This document shows positions 1-8,483 of a stretch of 64,000 nucleotides of DNA, piece by piece. The stretch is from positions 496,001-560,000 of the forward strand of contig CAWKNQ010000013.1 in NCBI GenBank assembly GCA_963850995.1, in the 5' to 3' direction. Within the stretch, counting starts at the first letter, position 1. Each line of letters starts with the position of its first letter. The notes below the pieces were generated by a model. That model saw only the letters and a list, made by a program, of their open reading frames with translations. It did not search any database and was not told the DNA's origin. The position numbers and the translations under genes were made by a program. This DNA is from Gaiellasilicea sp963850995 (GTDB taxonomy: Bacteria; Actinomycetota; Thermoleophilia; Gaiellales; Gaiellaceae).

Positions 1-255
1 ATAGCGACGCTCGACGGCAATGCCATCGCAGGACTGCTCGCCGACGTCTTCGGCGAGGAGATGACGACCGCCACCGGCACGTGCGCGGTATGCGGAGCCT
101 CCGGTGAGGTCGCGACCTTCGCCGTCTTTACGAGGGCGCCCGGAACCGTGGCGCGTTGCCGAGCGTGTGCCTCGGTGCTCATGGTGCTGGTCACGATTCG
201 CGAGGTCACGTGCGTGGACCTACGCGGACTCGTGTCCCTCGAGCGCCCGAGGTGA
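1..255 (+). CDS. DUF6510 family protein, 5' end cut off by the window
   Basis: The reading frame is open from the first base and ends at TGA 253-255. The visible 84 residues begin IATLDGNAIAGLLADVFGEE, which fits the conserved start of DUF6510 proteins (LDGNALAGLLxEVF). Two CxxC pairs follow (CAVCGA and CRACAS), so a small zinc ribbon is likely, and the tail WVDLRGL-like (CVDLRGL) is also typical. Only a few N-terminal residues appear to be missing. The function of this family is unknown. It faces ppdK tail to tail, with about 125 nt between them in which I see no further gene. Confidence 0.7.
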   Translation: MATLDGNAIAGLLADVFGEEMTTATGTCAVCGASGEVATFAVFTRAPGTVARCRACASVLMVLVTIREVTCVDLRGLVSLERPR

Positions 256-381
256 CGCGCCGGCAAGAACTCGCGCGTGTGCCGCCGCGTCCGTTCCGGC
301 CGGCCCGTAGACACCGCCTGAACGCTTCGGACCGAGGCCGCATGAGCCGACAAGCGCGGGCAAGGCGCCGCCGACTTGTAG

Positions 382-2977
382 CTAGCCGCCGATCGCGACC
401 GCGCTGACGCCCTGCTCCGCGAGCGCGGCCTGGGCCGCCGCGAGGCGTGCCAGCGGGACGCGGTAGGGACTGCACGAGACGTAGTCGAGCCCGAGGCGGT
501 GGCAGAAAGCGACCGACTTCGGCTCGCCGCCGTGCTCGCCGCAGATGCCGAGCTTGAGGTCGGCACGCACGCTGCGGCCGCGCTCGACGGCGAGCTCCAT
601 CAGGTCGCCGACGCCCTCCACGTCGATCGTCTCGAACGGGTCGCGCTCGAGCACGCCCTGACTCGAGGTACTGGGCGAGGAAGCGGCCGCCGTCGTCGCG
701 GGAGATCCCGAGCGCCGTCTGTGTCAGGTCGTTCGTGCCGAACGAGAAGAAGTCGGCGTGCTCGGCGATCTCGTCGGCGCGCACGCAGGCCCGCGGCAGC
801 TCGATCATCGTCCCGACCGTGTACTCGAGCTCTCCCTCCTCGGCCGCGACGCGGACGGTCAGCGTGCGCAGGCGCCGGAGCTCCTCACCGAAGCCGACGA
901 GCGGGTGCATGACTTCGACGAGCGGCGCCGAGCCGGTTCGCTCGCGTACCGCCAGCGCTGCGCGCACGATCGCCCGCACCTGCATCTCGTAGATCTCCGG
1001 GAACGAGAGCCCGAGCCGGCAGGCGCGCCAGCCGAGCATCGGGTTCGACTCCTGGAGGGCGCGGATCCGCTCGCGCATCCGCTCGTCCCGCGCCTCCTCG
1101 AGCGAGGGCAGGAACTCGTGCAGCGGCCAGTCGAGCAGGCGGATCGTCACCGGCAGCCCGGCCATCGCCTCGAAGATCCCCTCGAAGTCGGCCTGCTGGA
1201 TCGGCAGCAGCCGCTCGAGCGCGCTGCGGCGGCCGTCCTCGTCGGCGGCGAGGATCATCTCCCGCATCAGGTGGAGCCGCTCGGCGTCGGCGAACATGTG
1301 CTCCGTCCGGCAGAGGCCGATTCCCTCGGCGCCGAACTCGCGCGCCTTGACCGCGTCCTCGGGCGTGTCCGCGTTCGCGCGCACCTTCAGACGGCGGATC
1401 CCGTCAGCCCAGCCGAGGACGGAGGTGAAGTCGTCGTTCAGCTGGGGCGACACGAGGGGGACGGCGCCGACGATCACCTCGCCGCTGCCCCCGTCGATCG
1501 TGATCGTGTCGCCTTCCTTCAGCTCGTGCCCGGGTAGCCGCGCGGTCTTCGCGCGGGCGTCCACGTGCAGCGCCTCGCAGCCGGTGATGCACGGCGTGCC
1601 CATGCCGCGCGCGACCACGGCCGCGTGCGAGGTGAGGCCGCCGTGCGCGGTCAGGATGCCGGCGGCCTGCACCATCCCGTGAAAGTCGTCCGGGGTCGTC
1701 TCCCAGCGGACGAGGATGACGCTCTCCCCCGCTTTGCCCCGCTCCTCGGCCGTGTCGGCGTCGAAGACGATCGCACCGGAGGCGGCTCCCGGCGAGGCGT
1801 TCAGGCCCTTCGCGACCACGTGCACGTCGGCCGAGGGGTCGATCATCGGGTGCAGGAGCTGATCGAGCTGGGCCGGATCGATCCGCGCGACCGCCTCCTC
1901 TTTCGAGATCAGCCCCTCGTCGACCATCTCGACCGCCGCGCGCAGTGCTGCCGCCGCGGTTCGCTTCGCCGTGCGCGTCTGGAGCAGGAAGAGCGTCCCG
2001 TCCTCGACCGTGAACTCGATGTCCTGCATGTCGCGGTAGTGCTCCTCGAGCCGGCGCACGGTCTCGAGCAGCTGCGCGTACGCATCGGGAAGGAGCTCGT
2101 TCATCCGCTCGATCGGCTCGGGCGTCCGGATCCCGGCGACGACGTCCTCGCCCTGCGCGTTCTGGAGGAACTCGCCGTAGAGCCGGTGCTCGCCGGTGGC
2201 CGGGTCGCGCGTGAAGCAGACGCCCGTGCCGGAGCCGTCGCCCTTGTTGCCGAACACCATCTGGACGACGTTGACCGCCGTGCCGAGGTCCTCCGGGATG
2301 TCGTAGGTGCGCCGGTAGACCTGCGCTCGCGGCGCGTCCCACGAGTCGAAGACGGCCCGCACGGCCTTCTCGAGCTGCGCGCGGGCGTCCTGCGGGAACG
2401 GGGCGCCGGTGTCATCGGCGTAGATCTGCTTGAACGTCTCGACCAGCTCGGCGAGATCGCCGGCCGAGAGCTCGACGTCCTGCTTTGCGCCGCGCGCCGA
2501 CTTCAGGTCGGTGAGCGCCTGCTCGAAGCGATGCCCGTCGACGCCGTCGACGACTTCGCCGTACATCTGGATCAGCCGGCGATAGGAGTCGTTGGCGAAG
2601 CGCTCGTTCCCGGTCGTCTTCGCGAGGCCGGCGACGGCGTCGTCGTTCAAGCCGAGGTTGAGGATCGTGTCCATCATCCCCGGCATCGACACCGCCGCGC
2701 CTGAGCGAACTGAGACCAGGAGCGGGTCGTCGTGGTCGCCGAAGCGCTTGCCTGCCGTGCTCTCGAGCGCTGCGATGTGCTGGGCGACCTCGTCCGTGAG
2801 GCCCTCGGGGAGCTCGCCGCCCGAGGCCATGTACGCCCGGCAGGCGTCGGTCGTGATCGTGAAGCCGGCGGGCACCGGGACGCCGAGGGCGGTCATCTCC
2901 GCAAGCCCGACGCCCTTACCTCCGAGGAGGTCGCGGCCGCCACCGGAATCCTCATCGAAGGCGTAGACGTAGCGCAT
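382..2977 (-). CDS. ppdK: pyruvate, phosphate dikinase (one-base frameshift near the C-terminus)
   Basis: PPDK interconverts pyruvate + ATP + Pi and PEP + AMP + PPi. The order is N-terminal ATP-grasp (residues about 1-340), swivelling phosphohistidine domain with the TSHAAVVARGMG catalytic-His motif near residue 450, then a PEP/pyruvate TIM barrel with FFSFGTNDLTQTALG. After QYLESG the frame changes: the last 90 residues, including ICGEHGG and the catalytic-Cys motif SCSPYRVP, lie one frame over and end at TAG 382-384. Removing one C from the run at 656-658 restores a full-length enzyme of about 865 aa. An uncorrected frame would read on to 206 and lose the catalytic cysteine, so a sequencing error is the simplest explanation. 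The matching regulator gene lies at 3726-4556. Confidence 0.9.
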
Positions 2978-3036
2978 GGGCCGGGAATCTACACTCGCCG
3001 ACGGAGCGCGTTCCGCCGCCGCAGATACTTCGTCTT

Positions 3037-3555
3037 GTGAGGAAGGTCGCGATCGTCGCCAGCGCGAGCGGGAACGGCAAGACGACCCTCGGGCGCGAGC
3101 TCGCGCGCCGGCTGGACGTGCCCTTCGTCGAGCTGGACGCGCTCGTGCACGGGCCGAACTGGGTCGAGACGCCCGACAACGAGCTCCGGGAGCAGGTGGA
3201 GCCGCTCGTCGCCGCGGACGGCTGGGTGATCGACGGCACCTACCGGAGCAAGCTCGGCGACCTCGTCCTCAGCAACGCCGACCTCGTCGTCTGGCTCGAC
3301 CTGCCGATCCGGGTCTGGCTTCCCCGGCTCACCCGCCGCACGTGGCGACGGATCCGCGGGCAGGAACAGCTCTGGAACGACAACACAGAGAGCCTGCGGG
3401 GTGCGCTCTGGGGCCGCGAGTCGCTCTTCGTCTGGGCCTTCCGGATGCACTTCGACCGGCGCAGGCGCTATGCCGTGCAGCTCGCGCCCTATCCAGTCGT
3501 ACGCCTGCGCTCGCCGCGCGAGGTCGAGCGCTGGCTCGCGAGCGTCCCCAAGTAA
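3037..3555 (+). CDS. P-loop small-molecule kinase, adenylate-kinase/topology-modulation-like
   Basis: The 172-aa protein starts at GTG 3037, 59 nt from the divergent ppdK start. A Walker A-like loop ASGNGKTT lies at residues 10-17, and FVELDALVHGPNW resembles the substrate loop of FlaR/topology-modulation-type kinases. WVIDGTYRSK and DLVVWLDLP follow, then a basic stretch RRTWRRIRGQE. The family is adenylate-kinase-like with mostly unknown substrates, so I give no specific substrate. The stop codon TAA is part of a perfect palindrome shared with the convergent small gene. Confidence 0.75.
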   Translation: MRKVAIVASASGNGKTTLGRELARRLDVPFVELDALVHGPNWVETPDNELREQVEPLVAADGWVIDGTYRSKLGDLVLSNADLVVWLDLPIRVWLPRLTRRTWRRIRGQEQLWNDNTESLRGALWGRESLFVWAFRMHFDRRRRYAVQLAPYPVVRLRSPREVERWLASVPK

Positions 3556-3570
3556 CAGACTGTTACTTGG
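3548..3570. terminator. perfect palindrome carrying both convergent stop codons
   Basis: The arms CCAAGTAACA and TGTTACTTGG are perfect reverse complements separated by GAC. The TAA of the plus-strand kinase (3553-3555) and the TAA of the minus-strand small gene (3563-3565) both lie in the arms, so each protein ends in Lys-stop inside the stem. An identical 23-nt copy occurs at 25318-25340. There is no T tract. A bidirectional terminator or mRNA 3'-end stabiliser is the likely role, by inference only. Confidence 0.55.
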
Positions 3571-3736
3571 CCTTCGTGCGTCGGGACTGCCACTCCGCGA
3601 CCCAGGCGGCGGCACGGAGACCGAGCCAGAGCGGCGTCAGCAACACGTAGAAGACGAAGACGGCCGCGCCGAGAATCGTCCACCAGACCGCCCAGCGCCA
3701 CAACGGCACGGGCGGCTTCGAGCTCTCAGGACGCAC
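3563..3736 (-). CDS. 57-aa single-pass membrane protein, unknown function
   Basis: A GTG start at 3736 opens a 57-codon frame that overlaps the last 11 nt of the upstream regulator gene, suggesting translational coupling. A polar N-terminus (VRPESSKPPVPLWRW) is followed by one hydrophobic span rich in aromatic and aliphatic residues (AVWWTILGAAVFVFYVLL), then a basic tail ending RRTKAK. That pattern predicts a single-pass inner-membrane protein with a cytoplasmic basic C-terminus. I do not recognise a family. Position in the ppdK-regulator locus suggests co-transcription with the regulator. Confidence 0.6.
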   Translation of the reverse strand: MRPESSKPPVPLWRWAVWWTILGAAVFVFYVLLTPLWLGLRAAAWVAEWQSRRTKAK

Positions 3737-4556
3737 GCGCCCCCTGCCGCCGCCGGTCGACGAGCCGGACGACGCGGTGCGCCGTCTCCTCGATCGAGAG
3801 CCCGGTGACGTCGATCACTGGACAGCCGAGCCGCCGGTGCAGCGCGGCCGCCTGCTCGAGCTCGTCGTAGATCTCGACCATCCCGGCGTACCGGCGGTTC
3901 TCGCCGCCCATCCCGCGCACGCGCGCGGTGCGAATCTCGGCGAGCCGCTCGGCGTCGATCGTCAGGCCGATGATCTTGAGCGGATCGATCGAGAAGAGCT
4001 CCGAGGGTGGCTTGATCCCCTTCACGACCGGCACGTTCGCCGCCTTGTGGCCCAGGTAGCCGAGATAGATCGAGAGCGGCGTCTTCGAGGTGCGGGAGAC
4101 GCCGACGAGGACGACGTCTGCTTCGTGCAGACCGCTGCCGACGCCGTCGTCGTACTTGACCGCGAACTCGATCGCCTCCATCCGCTTGAAGTAGGCAGAG
4201 TTGAGCGGCGGGCGCGCTCCCGGCTTCATCCTCGCCGCCATCCCCGACACCTTCGCGATCGACTCGATCGGGTGGCCGAGCAGGTCGCAGTAGTGGAGGC
4301 GGGCGCTTCGGCAGAGCGAGCGCATCGACTCGCGCAGTCCCCGGTCGACGAGTGTGTAGACCATCACCGCAGGCCGGCCCTTTGCCCGGCTGACGGCGAG
4401 CTGGAGGTCGTCCAGCGTCTCGATCTGAGGGTGCCGCACCTCCTCGAACGGCTGCTCGGGGAACTGCGCCTCGAGCGCGGCGACGAGGCGCGCCGCCGTC
4501 TCGCCGGTCGAGTCGGAGACGATGTGGAGCTCGACGATCTCGCGCGCGGTATTCAC
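3726..4556 (-). CDS. ppsR: PPDK/PEP synthase regulatory protein (bifunctional kinase/phosphorylase, DUF299)
   Basis: This 276-aa protein belongs to the DUF299 family, which inactivates PPDK or PEP synthase by ADP-dependent phosphorylation of a threonine next to the catalytic histidine and reactivates it by Pi-dependent dephosphorylation. It starts HIVSDSTGETA after a short leader and carries the family P-loop GVSRTSKTPLSIYLG in the middle, then KGIKPPSELF and the C-terminal CPVIDVTGLSIEETA. The start is GTG 4556. Its presence one gene away from ppdK makes PPDK the likely target, and the TSH motif of that enzyme offers the expected site. Confidence 0.9.
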   Translation of the reverse strand: MNTAREIVELHIVSDSTGETAARLVAALEAQFPEQPFEEVRHPQIETLDDLQLAVSRAKGRPAVMVYTLVDRGLRESMRSLCRSARLHYCDLLGHPIESIAKVSGMAARMKPGARPPLNSAYFKRMEAIEFAVKYDDGVGSGLHEADVVLVGVSRTSKTPLSIYLGYLGHKAANVPVVKGIKPPSELFSIDPLKIIGLTIDAERLAEIRTARVRGMGGENRRYAGMVEIYDELEQAAALHRRLGCPVIDVTGLSIEETAHRVVRLVDRRRQGARAS

Positions 4557-4560
4557 GGCG

Positions 4561-4574
4561 AGAGGCTAGCCTCT
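4561..4574. repeat. 14-bp perfect palindrome between divergent genes
   Basis: AGAGGCTAGCCTCT is a perfect palindrome in the 25-nt gap between the divergent starts of the regulator gene and glyS. It could be an operator, or a short relative of the larger CTAGAGGCT-armed hairpins at 19976-20026 and 40295-40387. Confidence 0.4.
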
Positions 4575-4581
4575 GCGCACC

Positions 4582-5958
4582 TTGAGCACCGACGTCGTCA
4601 CGATGGACAAGATCGTCTCGCTCTGCCGCCGGCGGGGTTTCGTCTTCCCCTCGTCTGAGATCTACGGCGGTCTCGCCTCGTCCTACGACTACGGCCACTA
4701 CGGCGTCCTGCTCAAAGACAATGTGAAGGCGCGCTGGCTCGAGGCGATGGTGCGCGAGCGGGACGACATCGTCGCGCTCGACTCCTCGATCATCCTCCAT
4801 CCGGAGGTCTGGCAGGCGTCGGGCCACGTGAGCGGGTTCAGCGACCCGCTCGTCGATTGTCGCACCTGCAAGCAGCGCTTCCGTGCCGACCACCTCACGG
4901 ACCCCGAGCACGAGGAGGTTCGCTGCGGGCGCAAGCCGAGCAAGCGGCCCGGCGAGACGCCCGACTGCGACCTGACCGAGCCGCGGCAGTTCAACCTCAT
5001 GTTCAGGACGCGCGTCGGCGCGGTCGAGGAGACAGGTCTGGACGTCTATCTGCGGCCGGAGACGGCGCAGGGGATCTTCCTCAACTTCAAGAACGTCGCC
5101 CAGATCGCGCGCCGCAAGCCGCCGTTCGGGATCGCGCAGGTCGGCAAGGCGTTCCGGAACGAGATCACGCCCGGCAACTTCATCTTCCGGACGCTCGAGT
5201 TCGAGCAGATGGAGATGGAGTACTTCGTGCCTCCGGACGAGGCCGACGAGTGGTACCGCTACTGGGTCGACGAGCGGCTCGCCTGGCACCTCCGCTACGG
5301 CGTGCGCGAGAGCCACCTGCGCGCGCGGCCGCACGAGGCGGACGAGCTCTCCCACTACTCCAGCGGCACGAGCGACATCGAGTACCTCTTCCCGATGGGC
5401 TGGTCGGAGCTCGAGGGGATCGCGAACCGCGGCGCCTTCGACCTGACGCAGCACTCGAATGCCTCGGGCACGAAGCTCGAGTGGGTCGACGCCGGCTCGG
5501 GCGAGCGGTTCGTCCCGTACGTGATCGAGCCGGCGCTCGGCGTCAATCGCTCCATGCTCACGTTCCTGATCGACGCCTACGACGAGGAGGTCGTCGGCGA
5601 GCGCGAGCGGACCGTCCTGCGGCTCCACCCGCAGCTGGCGCCGGTGAAGGCGGCGGTGCTGCCGCTGATCGGCAAGGACGCGGCGATGCTCGAGAAGGCA
5701 CGCGGGCTGTACGAGGAGCTGCGGCGGCATTTCTCGGTCGAGTACGACGACAACGGCGCGATCGGGCGCCGCTACCGCCGCCAGGACGAGATCGGGACGC
5801 CGTGGGGGCTCACGATCGACGAGCAGACGCTCGAGGACGAAACGGTGACGCTCCGCGACCGCGACTCGCTCGCGCAGGAACGACTGCCGATAGGCGGCGT
5901 CCGGGCGCGGATCGCCGAGCTGCTCGCCGCCGACTGGCGCACGCCGAAGTCAGGCTGA
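4582..5958 (+). CDS. glyS: glycyl-tRNA synthetase, alpha2 type
   Basis: Charges tRNA-Gly. The protein (about 450-458 aa) has the class II fold of the dimeric GlyRS: MDKIVSLCRRRGFVFPSSE at the N-terminus, GPLGV-like SYDYGHYGVLL, the zinc-type insertion with CRTCKQRF, motif 2 region GKAFRNEITPGNFIFRT, and motif 3 GVNRSMLTFL, followed by an anticodon-binding domain. TTG 4582 and ATG 4603 are both possible starts; the ATG matches where most family members begin. The 3' end overlaps the convergent acetyltransferase gene by 9 bp. Confidence 0.95.
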   Translation: MSTDVVTMDKIVSLCRRRGFVFPSSEIYGGLASSYDYGHYGVLLKDNVKARWLEAMVRERDDIVALDSSIILHPEVWQASGHVSGFSDPLVDCRTCKQRFRADHLTDPEHEEVRCGRKPSKRPGETPDCDLTEPRQFNLMFRTRVGAVEETGLDVYLRPETAQGIFLNFKNVAQIARRKPPFGIAQVGKAFRNEITPGNFIFRTLEFEQMEMEYFVPPDEADEWYRYWVDERLAWHLRYGVRESHLRARPHEADELSHYSSGTSDIEYLFPMGWSELEGIANRGAFDLTQHSNASGTKLEWVDAGSGERFVPYVIEPALGVNRSMLTFLIDAYDEEVVGERERTVLRLHPQLAPVKAAVLPLIGKDAAMLEKARGLYEELRRHFSVEYDDNGAIGRRYRRQDEIGTPWGLTIDEQTLEDETVTLRDRDSLAQERLPIGGVRARIAELLAADWRTPKSG

Positions 5959-6378
5959 GCGGGCCGGCCGCGCGAGTAGGCGTTCGTCCGGCGCAAAGCC
6001 GAGCTTCTCGTAGAGGCCGTGTGCATCGGCTGTGTGCAGCAGCCAGCGTTGGCCGGCGTACGGGCCCTCGTCCACAGTGAAGCGGACGAGCTCCACGCCG
6101 AGCCCGCTGCCGCGGTGACCCTCGAGCACGAAGACATCCGCGAGGTAGACGAGCCACGCGTCGGCGGCGTCGACGGTGCGCGAGTACCCGACGAGCGATC
6201 CGTCGGGCGCGTAGAGGCCGACGTTCCGCGCCGCGCGGTCGATCAGCCCGTCCATCACGTCGCGCTCGCGGCGGAATGCCCAGTACGACTCCTCCGAGAT
6301 GAATCGGTGGACGACTTCGCGGTCGATGCGGCCGGTGTCGTCGTCGAGCTCGTAGCCGTGCGCCAGCTGCTTCTTCAC
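5950..6378 (-). CDS. GNAT family N-acetyltransferase
   Basis: A 142-aa single-domain GNAT protein beginning VKKQLAHGYELDDDTGRID. The acetyl-CoA-binding motif A region is VLEGHRGSGLGVELVRF (Q/RxxGxG/A form), preceded by YLADVFV and followed by HGLYEKLGFAPDER. The GTG start at 6378 overlaps the recO stop as GTGA, so the two are coupled. The substrate cannot be told from sequence. Confidence 0.85.
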   Translation of the reverse strand: MKKQLAHGYELDDDTGRIDREVVHRFISEESYWAFRRERDVMDGLIDRAARNVGLYAPDGSLVGYSRTVDAADAWLVYLADVFVLEGHRGSGLGVELVRFTVDEGPYAGQRWLLHTADAHGLYEKLGFAPDERLLARPARSA

Positions 6379-7115
6379 GCGGTTAGCGTCCGTAGGCGGA
6401 AACCGCCGTGGTGCTCGTATGACGCCGTCACGAGCGCGACCGCCTCGCGAGCGCCTCTGTCGGTCAGCCCCGCCTCGTGCGCGTCGGCGAGCGGCGTGAC
6501 GAGCAGCATCCGCATCCCACGCAGCCCGTCCGGCGAGAGCGCGATCGTGCCAGGCCCGCAGGCGCGGCAGACGGCGCCGCCTGCCGACGGCTGATATCCG
6601 ACGAGACCCTCCTCCGCCCCGCACTCGACGCAGCTGTCCAGATGCGGCAGGTAGCCGGAGAGCCAGAGCAGCTTCAACTGGAAGGAGAGGACGAGCGGCT
6701 CGAGCGCCGGCCGTGCAGGCGCCCGCGAGGGAATCTCGTCGAGCCGGTCGAGGAAGCGGGTCAGCGCCGTGAAGGCGCGCTCGTTCGCCTCCTGCTCGGG
6801 GAAGAGCCGCAGCATCGCCTCGGCTCCGATCAGGCCCACCGCAAGCCGATAGGGATCCTCTCGCGACTCGTGGTGGGAGGCGCGCAGGTCCGCGCCCGTG
6901 ACCGTCTGCAGCTCGCCCGAGCCCTGGTGCAGCATCAGCTCGACGTGAGAGAGCGGCTCGAGGCGGCCGCCGAAGCGGGACTTCGTCCGCCGCACGCCCT
7001 TCGCGACGGCCCCCACGCGGCCGCGCTCGGCGGTGTAGGTGTGCAGCACCCGATCGGCCTCGCCGAGCCGGAACGAGCGGAGCACGACCGCCTCCGTCCT
7101 GTAGGTGCGCGCCAT
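6375..7115 (-). CDS. recO: DNA repair protein RecO
   Basis: RecO helps load RecA onto SSB-coated DNA in the RecFOR pathway. The 246-aa protein has the expected N-terminal OB fold (YRTEAVVLRSFRLGEADRV), the helical middle, and a zinc-binding C-terminal segment with CVECGAEEG and CRACGPG. The length is normal for the family. It sits between mutM and an acetyltransferase in a minus-strand run with other DNA-maintenance genes. Confidence 0.92.
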   Translation of the reverse strand: MARTYRTEAVVLRSFRLGEADRVLHTYTAERGRVGAVAKGVRRTKSRFGGRLEPLSHVELMLHQGSGELQTVTGADLRASHHESREDPYRLAVGLIGAEAMLRLFPEQEANERAFTALTRFLDRLDEIPSRAPARPALEPLVLSFQLKLLWLSGYLPHLDSCVECGAEEGLVGYQPSAGGAVCRACGPGTIALSPDGLRGMRMLLVTPLADAHEAGLTDRGAREAVALVTASYEHHGGFRLRTLTA

Positions 7116-7153
7116 CCTCCGAGTCTAGGGCGAGGGCGCGACGTAACCCGTCT

Positions 7154-7969
7154 TCAGAGCGGCTGGCAGCTCGGGCAGAACCACGTGCCCCGGCCGGCGA
7201 CACGCGTCTTCGCGAGCACGGTGCCGCAGCGGTCGCACGGCTCACCCGTGCGTCCGTAGGCCCTGAACTCGTTCTGCATCGAGCCCGACGAGCCGTCCGG
7301 CAGGCGGTAGTCGGTCAGGGTCGAGCCCTGGCGGGCGATCCCGAGCTCGAGCGAGCGTCGGATCGCCCGGTGCAGGCGGCGGAGCTCGTTGCGGTCGAGG
7401 GAGCCCGCCGGGCGCAGCGGGTGGAGGCGTGCGTACCACAGCGCCTCGTCGACATAGATGTTCCCGAGCCCCGCAAGCGTCCGCTGGTCGAGCAGGGCCG
7501 CCTTGATGGGCGCGCGCCGGCCCTCCAGCCGCTCGCCGAGACCCCTCGCCGTGAAGGCAGCGACAAGCGGCTCCTCGCCGAGACGGGCGCCGAGGTACGG
7601 CTCGAGCTCGCCCGGCTCGAGCAGGAGCCACGTGCCGAAGCGGCGCACGTCGCGGTAGCCGAGCTCCGTTCCGTCGTCGAGCCCGACCACCGCGCGGACG
7701 TGCGTCGCCGCTGCGGGATCGCGGAGGAGGGTGCCCGTCATGCGCAGGTGGATGAGCAGCGCGCGGCCGGAGGCGAAGCGAAGGATCAGGTACTTGCCGC
7801 GCCGGTCGACATGCTCGACGCGCTCGCCGGTGAGCTCCGCCGCGACCTCGAGCGGGTCCTCGGGACGGGTGAGGCGCACGTCGTCGATCTCGACGTGCGT
7901 GAGCGTACGGCCCACGAGCGCCGGCGCGATCGAGCGGCGAATCGACTCGACCTCGGGAAGCTCAGGCAC
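7154..7969 (-). CDS. mutM: formamidopyrimidine-DNA glycosylase
   Basis: Removes oxidised purines such as 8-oxoguanine and cleaves the abasic site. The mature N-terminus PELPEVESIRR supplies the catalytic proline and glutamate directly after a GTG start at 7969. The helix-two-turn-helix region (LAGLGNIYVDEALWYARLHP) and the C-terminal zinc finger with CDRCG and CPSC are intact. The length of 271 aa is standard. The start overlaps the upstream acetyltransferase stop by 8 bp. Confidence 0.93.
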   Translation of the reverse strand: MPELPEVESIRRSIAPALVGRTLTHVEIDDVRLTRPEDPLEVAAELTGERVEHVDRRGKYLILRFASGRALLIHLRMTGTLLRDPAAATHVRAVVGLDDGTELGYRDVRRFGTWLLLEPGELEPYLGARLGEEPLVAAFTARGLGERLEGRRAPIKAALLDQRTLAGLGNIYVDEALWYARLHPLRPAGSLDRNELRRLHRAIRRSLELGIARQGSTLTDYRLPDGSSGSMQNEFRAYGRTGEPCDRCGTVLAKTRVAGRGTWFCPSCQPL

Positions 7970-8483
7970 CCGGCGGCCCCGGGAAGAACGCCGGGTAGAC
8001 GACGCGGCCGCGGATGGTCGGGTTGTATGCCCGGAGCCGGACCGCCATCCAGGCGTCGTCGGGGATCCGCTCGTCCGGCCGTTCGAGACCGAGCGCGGTC
8101 GCGGACTCGAAGCCGAACCGCGGGTAGTAGGCGGGCACGCCCTCGCAGAGGACGAGAGGCTCGCTTCGACCGTCGGCGGCCTCGAGCGCGGTCCTGACGA
8201 CGACGGCACCGATGCCCTTGCGTTGCCGGTCGGGCCGGACCGCCATCGGCGTGAGGATCAGCAGGCGGCGATCCTGTCCCTCGAGCCCGACGTAGCTCAG
8301 CATCGTGAAGCCGAGGATCTCGCCGTCGTGCTCGCCGACGAACGTCAACTCGGGGACGTAGCCCTCGGAGGCCCGAAGCGCATCCGTGAACTCGGACGTC
8401 TCGGTGTCGCCGAACGCCGCGTCGATCACGCGGGCGATTTCCACCGCGTCACCAGGGCGCTCCTGCCTGATCACGAGCTCCAT
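7962..8483 (-). CDS. GNAT family N-acetyltransferase, YhbS-like
   Basis: The 173-aa protein begins with a typical GNAT strand-helix (IRQERPGDAVEIARVIDAAF), has the acetyl-CoA motif VRPDRQRKGIGAVVVR, and then LCEGVPAYYPRFGFE as in YhbS-like members that end with an aromatic-rich tail. It starts one base into the deoA stop and its own end overlaps mutM, so it lies inside the deoB-deoA-mutM-recO run. The substrate is unknown. Confidence 0.85.
   Translation of the reverse strand: MELVIRQERPGDAVEIARVIDAAFGDTETSEFTDALRASEGYVPELTFVGEHDGEILGFTMLSYVGLEGQDRRLLILTPMAVRPDRQRKGIGAVVVRTALEAADGRSEPLVLCEGVPAYYPRFGFESATALGLERPDERIPDDAWMAVRLRAYNPTIRGRVVYPAFFPGPPGA

Noticed and set aside
3637..5730. Long minus-strand open frame of nearly 700 codons across ppsR and glyS
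   Set aside because: It runs antisense to glyS and out of frame with ppsR; the His/Arg/Leu-rich composition is what high-GC codon bias gives opposite real genes.
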